64,000 nt of DNA, taken from the NCBI GenBank assembly GCA_020080175.1, contig JAGHQL010000013.1, forward strand, positions 1 through 64,000, in the 5' to 3' direction. A model generated the notes under the pieces. The model worked only from the letters and a program-made list of their open reading frames with translations. It did no database searches and was not told the origin of the DNA. Below, one piece after another: positions 55,344 through 64,000 of the stretch. The DNA comes from Glutinoglossum americanum (Eukaryota; Ascomycota; Geoglossomycetes; Geoglossales; Geoglossaceae). Within the stretch, counting starts at the first letter, position 1, and each line of letters opens with the position of its first letter. A program made the position numbers and the translations under genes.

Positions 55344-58300
55344 ATGATGAAGAGGTACTCTTCGATCTTCAAGAAAGATAGGAGAGAGAATGCTTCTAAT
55401 GGCGCCGCGAACGGAACTGCTCCTTCGGCCGACGAAAGGCCCGTGAAGCCTACTACGGTCGCAAAGCGGAGCTCCTTTGCTTTTGGTTCTTCGAAGAAGG
55501 AGAAAGAGAAAGAGAAAGAACAAAGTGGTCCGGTTCCACCTGACCATTCAGCCAAACGCGAAGACATTAGCAATGTCTTTAAACAATATGCTCAGCTCAT
55601 TCATGCCTCGCAGCGACCTCTGCCCACTCAAACGGGGGATGGAACTTACATTGAACAAACTATGCCTTCAGGTTTATGGCAGGATTTGAGGAATCTTGGG
55701 TTCAAGGATGTTGATACTCTGGTCGAAGTCATGAAAAACAAGAAGAGCGGGGATCTGGCCGACGATAAGACATATCTCATGGAAAGGGTTATTCAGGTGA
55801 GTGTTAGCAACATACGACGTAGACCAGTACCTCACAAACAAACTTCAATCCTAGCTTGTTAGCGGGCTTCCTCCTCTGTCTAAGAACCGATTCGACCTGA
55901 CCAACCAATTCCTCGACGAACTCTGGAATTCCCTCCAGCATCCCCCCCTTTCGTATGACCCCCTATATCCTGATGTTCTCGTTCTTTAGACACTTAACAT
56001 CGTTTAAATAGGTATTTGGGAGATGAATATGCGTACCGCCGAGCGGATGGGTCTAATAACGTAAGTAGACTGGGCTACTGGACTCACACTTGGCTAATTT
56101 GCTTGGATAGAATATCATGTACCCACATCTCGGTGCCGCTAATACCCCTTATGCAAGGAGCATCCGCCCAGTAACAATGCAACGTGGAAATCTTCCGGAC
56201 CCGGGGGTTATATTTGACAGTGTCATGGCTCGTGAAAAGTACACTCGCCACCCAAACAATGTGTCCAGCATGCTCTTCTACATAGCTTCTATTATCATTC
56301 ATGGTGAGTGCTGAATTGGTACAGGTTTTAATTCTACTGACTTAGTATTTTTTGAGACCTATTCCGGACTGATCACCGGGACATTAATATGTCTCTAACC
56401 TCCTCTTATCTGGATCTATCGCCATTGTATGGGAGCAATCAGGCGGAGCAAGAATCAGTCCGCACATTCAAAGATGGAAAACTGAAACCGGATTGCTTTT
56501 CCGAAAAGCGTCTCCTCGGATTCCCTCCAGGCGTTGGTTGTATATTAATCGTACGCAACCTTTACCCCCTAGAGGAAGTTAAATAACACAGCTGCAGATG
56601 TTCAACAGGTTCCACAATTATGTTGTGGAGCAGCTGGCTTTCATCAATGAGAGGGGTCGATTCACCAAGCCCAGCAACTGTCTCTCAGCAGAGCAGCAGG
56701 GAAAAGCTTGGGTCAAATACGATAACGATCTGTTTCAGACCGGACGCCTGTGGGTTATCCATTTTTTGTTTGTATCATGCGTTTACTCACTGGCGTTCAG
56801 GGTTGTCTGTGGTTTGTATATCAACATCATCTTGCTCGACTATCTCCGTACTATTGTTAACCTTAACCGGAGCAACACCACATGGACCCTGGTAAACACC
56901 GTGATTCTGTTTATCTGAATCTGCTGATGTTTTGATAGGATCCCCGAGTAGATATGGGCGATGGCATGAATCACACAAAAGTTTTCGATGAGGAGGGTGC
57001 TCCCCGAGGGATTGGAAACCAGGTTTCTGCAGAGTTTAATCTGCTGTACCGCTGGCACTCGGCGATTTCTGATCGCGACGATAAGTGGACACAGGACTTC
57101 TATAGAGAGCTGTTTCCCGGGAGAGAACCCTGTGAAGTTGAGCTAACTGAGCTGATGATGGGGCTTGGTCACTGGGAGCATGGGCTCGACCCCGACCCCC
57201 TCAAGCGCCCTTTTGCCAACCTCCAGCGTCAAGCCAATGGCACCTATCGAGATGAAGATATCGTTAAGATTCTGACAGAGAGCATTGAAGACCCGGCCGG
57301 TGAGATATATTTAAGTGACATCGAGCTAAGAGGGAAGCTTATTTAGGATGGCAGGTTCATTCGGTGCGAATAATGTTCCCAAGGTCCTTCGTACCGTGGA
57401 GATATTAGGCATTCAGCAAGCCCGCAAGTGGAATTGCGGCTCTCTTAACGAATTTCGTAAATTCTTTGGTTTAAAACCACATGAGACTTTCGAAGATATA
57501 AATTCAGATCCTCACGTTGCCGACCAACTTCGCCATCTCTACGAGCATCCCGACTTTGTGGAGATGTATCCCGGAATCGTTGCTGAGGAAGCCAAGGTGC
57601 CAATGGCACCAGGTGTTGGCATTTGCCCAACTTTCACAGTCTCGCGGGCAATATTGTCAGATGCTGTATGTTTGGTCCGTGGGGACCGCTTCTATACGGT
57701 TGACTATCACCCGAAGAATCTCACGAACTGGGGCTTCAGCGAGGTTCAGTATGATTTAAGTGTAGAACAGGTATGTCTGCTAAACCGCTCTCCTTAATGA
57801 CCCCCACTAACTGCCGCTAGGGGTGTGTGTTTTACAAGCTTTTCCTTCGTGCTTTCCCGGCCCACTTCAAGCAAAATTCAGTCTACGTGCATTACCCTTT
57901 GACTACCCCCGTGGAGAACAAGAAGATCCTTACAGATCTTGGACGCGTGAATCAGTATTCTTGGGACAAGCCTGCCTCCATCCCCCCAAGGATCAACCTC
58001 ACTTCATATGTTGGTGCCAAGTACGTGCTCGAAAATCAGGAAAAGTTCAAGGTGATGTGGGGGGACGGCTTCGAATTTCTCATGGGCAAAGAGGGTCTAA
58101 ATTTTATGCTGTCCGGCGACACCCCGCATCACGCAAAACAGAGGAAGCTGATGGGCGAATCTTTGTACCGGGATCAGTGGCACCAGCAAGTGAAGGAGTT
58201 TTACGAATACATCACATTGAAGCTGTTGAGGGAGAAGTCATACAAGCTTGCTGGTATTAATCAGGTTGATATTATCCGGGAGTAAGTGCACCAGTTTCTG

Positions 58301-59471
58301 TTTGGCATGGGAGATAACCACTAACAAGGGTAGCATTGGAAATCTTACCCACATTCACTTCGCGGCCAACGTGTTTTCTCTCCCTTTGAAGACCAGCGAT
58401 CACCCACACGGTGTCTACTCTGAACACGAACTGTACATGGTCTTGGCTGTAATCTTCATCTGCTTGTTCTTCGACATGGATCCGGCTAAATCCTTCCCTC
58501 TGCGTCAAGCTGCTTTTGCTGTGACACAGCAGCTGGGTAAGCTCATCGAGGCGAACGTCAAAGCCGTCCACTCAACTGGATTCATTGCCGGAATAATTAG
58601 CAGTTTTCACCAAGAGCACACCCCGTTGAAGGATTATGGCGTGTAAGTGGCCTGGGACAATGCGGAGTTCGCCTCGCTAACATATATTAAGACATATGGT
58701 GCGCCGCCTGTTGGACAGCGGACTGAGTGTTGAGCAAACTACGTGGTCTCAAATCCTGCCAACTGCTGGAGCAATGGTTGCGAACCAAGCCCAAGTGGTA
58801 AGCCTCCTCGAAGGAGTGACGGCTTGCGGTAGCTAATTCTTTTTAGTTTGCTCAAACGCTGGATTGGTACCTTTCCGATGAGGGCAAGGTTCATCTCCCC
58901 GAAATCAATAGGCTGGCTAAGCTTGATACCGCCGAGGCGGACGAAAAGATTCTTCACTACGCAATGGAAGGCATCCGCATGGCCGGCACCTTTGGTTTGT
59001 ACCGCGAGGTTGCTGAGTCTGCAGTCATCAACGATAATGGCCGCGACGTCCCTGTCAAGCCCGGCGACAGCGTTTTCGTGAGCTTTGTAAGTCCGATAGC
59101 TGGTCGTCTTCTGGTGATGCTGCTAACTTGTTAATTAGGTTGGCGCTGCCAGGGACCCCAAGGTCTTCCCGGATCCAGATAAAGTGCGTCTTGACCGTCC
59201 TCTCGACTCTTACATTCACTATGGTGTGGGACCACATAGCTGCCTTGGGGGGGACATCAGCAAAGTCGCTATCACTGCCATGTTGAAGACTGTGGGCCGT
59301 CTTAACAACCTGCGTCGCGCACCAGGTGATCAGGGTCAGCTCAAGAAAATCCCTAGGCCTGGTGGATTCTATATCTACATGAGAGAAGACTATGGGGGCT
59401 ACTTCCCTTTCCCGACCAGTAAGCCTATTCCCCGTGCTTCTATTATAGGAGAAACTTTAGGCGGATGCTGA
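55344..59471 (+). CDS. Psi-factor-producing oxygenase / linoleate diol synthase (dioxygenase-P450 fusion)
   Basis: There are 14 exons, all joins in phase: 55344-55796, 55855-55952, 56012-56060, 56111-56303, 56357-56550, 56598-56749, 56801-56891, 56939-57299, 57355-57770, 57821-58281, 58334-58642, 58692-58797, 58847-59086 and 59139-59471. The product is 1151 residues. The N-terminal haem dioxygenase half has the distal His region SIIIHDLFRTDHRDIN (H264) and FNRFHNYVVEQLA. The catalytic Tyr and proximal His are in LLYRWHSA (Y447, H450). The C-terminal P450-like half has an ExxR helix (AMEGIRMAG) and the haem loop YGVGPHSCLGGD with Cys about 1076. In fungi these enzymes oxidise linoleic and oleic acid to an 8-hydroperoxide, which the P450 half turns into a diol (PpoA, 7,8-LDS). 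The oxylipins control sporulation. Because the Cys is kept, the second step should work, unlike PpoC types. One acceptor is GAG (56356). Confidence 0.93.
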
Positions 59472-60650
59472 AGAGAATGGTGTGTAGCCATGAAAATCAA
59501 CTTCGACGGAGAGCTACCAGAATTAAAGAACGGGCCCAGCAAAGCCAACGGGACCAAAAACAGCACTTCCAACAGTGGGCCCTCTCAAGAGAGAAAGTAA
59601 CGGTCAAGTGGTACCGACCCGCGAGGCTTCTATTTGAATACATAACTGGGATGCGTAGGAGAACTTGTGTCTCATTTTTCTTTTTGGCCAAATTTTCGGC
59701 AACACCCGCCATCTTAATTCGCGGGGGAGATATCCGGAGAGATAGCTGGGTGTCAAGTTATTTTAATAGGCTGTGGGGAATCTGTGTTTTCAGTATTTTG
59801 GGTCCATGATACCTCGTGACACTCATTTTTCTAGCTCAATTATGTTTCTCCGATCAAGGAGCAAACGGCAGCAGGGCTTCTTCGGGTTCTGCTAAATTGC
59901 TTCCGCCTAGTTTAGTACTCGGTTCAAATACCTTTGATAAGAAATTAAAACAAAATGTTTGGGCACGACCGGCGTGCTTACCACCCCGCACCCGAACGTG
60001 GGAATCATCCTCCACGCCATGCAGAAGATGCCATCGCAAATCCCCGCAAACATTCTTGACAGCTAATTTTGTCCCTTGTCTTTTAGCTTCTAAACTGGAA
60101 CCATGAACCACGCCACTTTGATTTTCTGAATCTTGCTTGGGGGCAGAGTTGGTATACGAAAGACGAAGATTTGGTTGCAGGGCTTTACGGAAAAATTCAT
60201 ACTGAAGTTATTTGCCAGGGCTACCATTTGCAACAAGAACCCATGGATGACTTGGAAGACCTTATACCTTTCCTCGATAGTCTGGGCATGGCGTCCGAAG
60301 CAACAAAATCAGAGTGGATCTGTTACGAGAAAGACTTCAAATTTCCATATTTTGGTATGCTCGAAAAGTCATCCGTAAAACCGAGTAGACGGCCGCCGTT
60401 TCGCCTGCAAATGAGTTCTCTTAAACGCCCCACCTATGTTTTGGATACACAATGCGAACTAAACCAGAGTAAAACCGCACACGCCAAGTAGCCCCGAAAT
60501 CCCTGCTCTACAAAAGCTGCCAACACATGCATCGCCCGGAAATTACCCACGGCGAGTGAAGCCAGGTAACATAGCAGGATGCGGTGGGGAGATATCATTC
60601 TCTACGCAAACGGAAACCACATGGATACCATACGCAAGAAGATCCTCCCC
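59472..60650. other. 1.2-kb spacer with a possible gene relic
   Basis: A protein-like segment reads on the + strand at about 60139-60400: WGQSWYTKDEDLVAGLYGKI, then MDDLEDLIPFLDSLGMASEA and SEWICYEKDFKFPYFGMLE. The frames upstream are stopped, no start or splice scheme is convincing, and no family is recognised. It may be a remnant of a lost gene or chance. Confidence 0.35.
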
Positions 60651-62074
60651 TCACTGGTGTCGAGCGGAACTACCCTTCTCACGAAAGGTGCTCACTGCGG
60701 GGATATTTGCCGGAAAGCGCTCCTCATGAGTGCTATAGGCCTTTGGAGTGAGCTTTATCAGAGTGTGAAGAGGCACCACCATCCAAGGCGATTGGTCCTG
60801 GGGGACGTTCATGAAATAAGCATAAATGCAACGTAAGACCGCTTGGTGTGTAACAATCATAATATTCTCGGAGCGCTCGATCTCCATGATGATTGGCTCA
60901 AGGCGAATGACGACATCGCGATAAGATTCGCCACCACGATAGCGGTAGTTGTACTTATCCTCATCGCGAGCTTTGAAGTCTTCTGGAAACTGGTCTTCAA
61001 TCTCTTGGTAAGTCAAACAATCGCAAATACCAGAGTCAATTTCATCAAGCGCCTTCCATTCGAGTTTGTCATATTTCAAAAAGCGAGCCGTCTGAACAGT
61101 GCGCTTGAGGGTGGAGGTCCAGATCGTAAGTTTCAGGTCGCCGGCTGAACTCCTCACAAGGTCCGGGAGGGCACGGGCATAGGCCTCGCCACGACTTGAA
61201 ATGTCGGCGTCGCCACCAATCTTGCCAAGCAAATTAAACTCGGACTCGCCGTGCTATCTGATGTAAGAAAGCTGTTCTTGTGGGGAGGGTTTGGGAACCC
61301 TGGAATTTAGGAGTACTCACTCTTGATAACCAAATGGATCTTGGCTTAATATGGAGATTCATCAGGTAGTACACAACCCTGCTCTCTAAGTAGTCTCTAA
61401 TCTGATTGATGATACAATGTTTTCCGACGTCGATTAATTGCATATACGTGAAAGTGTCCTCGTCACTATCGATTGTCTGGTAAACTTTTTCGTAATTGCG
61501 AATACGATTACGGAAGTCTTGAGCCGCGACTTCGGGATCCTGGCCGACATAGTCGGGAGATGTGGTCTTAACCTCCATGATGTTGGACATAATGAGCTTC
61601 TCATCGTCACACTTACTCTCAACAAAGAGAGTCTCGATTCCTTCAGTGGTACAGCGGTCGTAAATCCAGCGGCGACGGACCTTTGTTGAATTCGTTGCGT
61701 CCAGGATAGCTATCACGCCTTTCCCAGTCGAAAACCATTTGATCATGTCATCTACCGCGGCTTCAGCTGCAGCACGTCGCAGACGCTCGCCTTCGGGGTT
61801 TTTGGTGTCAAAAAAGTCGGCCGTGGGCGTTGGGGTATTGGCGCGGCGATATGAACCGACATTGAAGGTTCTGGCTTCGATAGAGAGCCAACGGAGATAA
61901 CGCATTACTTCGTCCCGGTATCACAAGTCAGCTCTCATCCCCCCAGCAGCAATTCAAAAACTTCCCACCTTTCTGAGCTATCAAACTCTTGCCACGAGCA
62001 GGAAGCCCCACCATGACTACACAAATCCGCGTGTCCTCGACCTGCACGCCGAACCCGTTAACATACGGCTGCAT
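60651..62074 (-). CDS. 6-phosphofructo-2-kinase / fructose-2,6-bisphosphatase
   Basis: Three exons: 62074-61969, 61907-61321 and 61253-60651, with phases agreeing, giving 431 residues. The kinase half has the Walker A loop VMVGLPARGKSLIAQK (residues 23-30), VMRYLRWLSIEARTFNVGSY and AILDATNSTKVRRRW. It continues to YLMNLHIKPRSIWLSR. The phosphatase half starts at the exon 2/3 join, where Arg from exon 2 meets HGESEFN of exon 3 to form the RHGES catalytic motif (His about 232). It continues with SSRGEAYARALP, LTIWTSTLKRTVQTARFL and IMIVTHQAVLRCIYAYFM, which supplies the second catalytic His. Both activities may therefore be present. The enzyme sets the level of fructose 2,6-bisphosphate, the switch between glycolysis and gluconeogenesis. 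The protein is near the short end of the family's length. Confidence 0.93.
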
Positions 62075-64000
62075 TATTGCCGATTGAGTTGCACTGTCGT
62101 GCTATTGTATAGCAGAACAAAATATCTAGAAATTAGGGCTGTGGAAAAATAAAGAGTAGAGCGAATAGATGGAGTGGCTAGAAGATTAGAGGAACGAGAG
62201 GGAGCGTGAGGCTAGTGGACAATGTGAATTTGAATTGAGGCAAGTCAAGTTAATTGAATGAGTGCAATTGTTACTGTCTTGTGCGCGAAATTGTTCGAGC
62301 TGGCGATGCGGCTAGTGACGGATGCGAAAACGGGAGATGGGAGCGAATATTTAGCTCCCTAGATCCCTGCAAATGCGACCGTCGCGGAGTGACGAGACGA
62401 ACTTGTTCTTAAAAAGAATCACCGACTCCAGGACCAACTCCGCACTCTGTTTGTCCGTTTTGCCCCAATTGCTGATTGGTGAGGGGAATTGGTGGACTTA
62501 TAAACTTGACCCAAAGTTTGCGGGCTTCATTCCTCCCATTCGAGACAGTCATCAAGAGTTGGCTTATATATGTCGCCACCTGTGCTAGCTAGCTTCTTGA
62601 CATGACGCGCTGCAAACACGGTCCGCACTCAGGTACAGGTGGATGCAGTAGAAGTGCCTTGTACAGTCAGACACATACACGGACACACCGCCAGACCTGG
62701 CAACTCTGCTTGCAGACGACATATCTCTACTATCCGACTATGTATGTAGTATCCCTTGGGGCGCCCTCGGAACCATCTCGGAACAAGCGCTATTGCTGGG
62801 GCAATTGAAAATTTCAAGCGTGTTGCAGATGGACCGATGGAGCGGAATCGCAGCCGATAGAATTCGGACATTTCCTAGCGATGCTTCCAGGAAGAAGTCG
62901 CGTGCACACTTTATTTTGTGTGTTCTGGTTGACCGAATTGAGTTCCTCCGTCTCGATTGCCAGTTGGCCACGGCCGGTGCTTAAGCAGCGAAAGAGGAAA
63001 GTGGAACCAGACGTGGCGTCGGTCGTTTCGCCGGATATCGGCGAACGAGTTTTCCAAGTTTTGGAAGTAGCATGATGACGATGGGATGGACCGCCAAGCG
63101 AAGAAAAATGCCACAAGAACACTTCAGCTGCATCAAACAAGAGACACGAGACGGCACAGGAACGGACAAACAACGAAGGTAGGATAGATGGTAGACGATA
63201 GACGCAGACGCAGACGCAGACGGTACAGTCCAGGGTATCGTGCGTACAGAAGGATCATACAAGAGGAAACGATAGGTACTGACGTTGCTCATTGAGTACA
63301 CCGCCATGGCTGCTGCTGTTTTGACACCCACGTGGGCTGTCACCACGGCTGCCTGGAGATTCAAGCAGTGTTTGGATGGTCAGGAGATCAGCAATCGATC
63401 GTCTGCGGGGATGCAGAGCATGCCACACGGCTCCTTAGGCCTAGGACACGGGTCGATTGGCGAAAGTGAGGTTTGTGCCCTGAGTCTGTTGATGGGAGAA
63501 GGACGTGAGTTGTGAGAGATTCATGATATCTCGCTTGACACGAACTCTGAGGCTGAAGATAGCGATTTATCTTGTGCTTCTTCCTTATCGGACTCGACGA
63601 GAGAAAAATAAAGGAAAAGAGACCCGTGGTATAAAGGGCAACGTCGCCATGCACCCCGGATTCCATAAAAGCAGTCATGGCGTTGGTTTCCACCCGTAAA
63701 GTGGCTCCTATCTGACTACACGCGACAGTCTCGAGTGCCATTTGGAGGTTCACACACTCACGATGTTTTCACAATCTATCCAATGGATTAACTTCAGTAC
63801 CAGGATGCTACCCGCCTGCACGAAATGGTGGGATTGCAGGGCAAGAATTGACGGACCCTTCCTTACCATTTCTCCGTGAACTAGGCATCGCATTGTAACA
63901 TCCCTTTACATAATCTGCTCTTGACATCCCACACCTTTTATAAAAAAAAGCAACATCGAATCCAAAGAAAGTCTGGCCCCACAAAACAAAAAATAAAATA
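62075..64000. other. Right edge, 1.9 kb without a recognised gene
   Basis: The first part is the promoter side of the PFK-2 gene, with A/G-rich sequence at 62140-62230. A GACGCA repeat lies at about 63203-63222. Short ORFs on both strands overlap and show no family motif. The last bases are A-rich (AAAAATAAAATA). A gene may begin beyond the window. Confidence 0.4.

Noticed and set aside
57300-57347. Shorter Ppo intron ending at the TTTAG acceptor (57347)
   Set aside because: It leaves the next exon out of phase. The acceptor at 57354 restores EDPAGSFGANN as in the family.
1-64000. tRNA genes, retroelements, virus-like elements, biosynthetic cluster
   Set aside because: No B-box with a paired cloverleaf, no reverse transcriptase, integrase, capsid or long terminal repeats, and no NRPS/PKS/terpene core enzyme were seen on reading. 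A tRNA scan and a repeat search would settle this.

Overview
The window is nuclear DNA from a filamentous ascomycete (Pezizomycotina). I infer this from dense genes with many short GT-AG introns (about 50-130 bp, often with a CTAAC-type branch site) and from family content: a fused dioxygenase-P450 fatty-acid oxygenase, a PTH11-like rhodopsin-domain membrane protein, Zn2Cys6 proteins and an NB-ARC/TPR relic. No species can be named. Exon joins below were worked out by hand from reading frame, splice motifs and remembered family sequence. No search was run.

Region 1, about 0.3-5.1 kb: very G/C-rich, low-complexity DNA with four genes. These are a coiled-coil protein (-), mitochondrial ribosomal protein bL28m (+), DPH3 of diphthamide synthesis (-) and a 2EXR/F-box-like protein (+). 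A tandem array of palindromes lies between bL28m and DPH3.

Region 2, about 5.4-22.9 kb: a housekeeping block. It holds a BRD8-like bromodomain protein (-), a small coiled-coil protein (+), an orphan ORF ending in a CaaX box (+), ribosomal protein eS8 (+), a metallophosphoesterase (+), cytosolic leucyl-tRNA synthetase (-), a small membrane protein (+), Ctf8 (-), ribosomal protein eS6 (+) and PRPP synthetase (-). Several pairs are head to head with only 0.2-0.3 kb between start codons, so they probably share promoters.

Region 3, 23.5-40.9 kb: a giant HECT ubiquitin ligase of the TOM1/HUWE1 family (-, 8 exons, 4186 residues), then a divergent 1.4 kb spacer, then a GYP5-like Rab GTPase-activating protein (+, 4 exons).

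Region 4, about 41-50.8 kb: gene-poor and accessory-looking. It holds a PTH11-like 7-TM protein (+), a decayed NB-ARC/TPR (STAND, NLR-like) gene (+), a small secreted, probably GPI-anchored protein (-) and simple repeats.

Region 5, 50.8-62.1 kb: a protein with three tandem Zn2Cys6 clusters (+), TSC13 enoyl-CoA reductase (-), a 14-exon Ppo/linoleate diol synthase (+), a possible gene relic, and a bifunctional PFK-2/FBPase-2 (-). The last 1.9 kb shows no recognisable gene.

I found no rRNA, tRNA, CRISPR array, retroelement, virus-like element or intact transposon. The most unusual items are the palindrome array (3.03-3.33 kb), the triple Zn2Cys6 protein, the CaaX-ended orphan ORF and the internally duplicated secreted protein.
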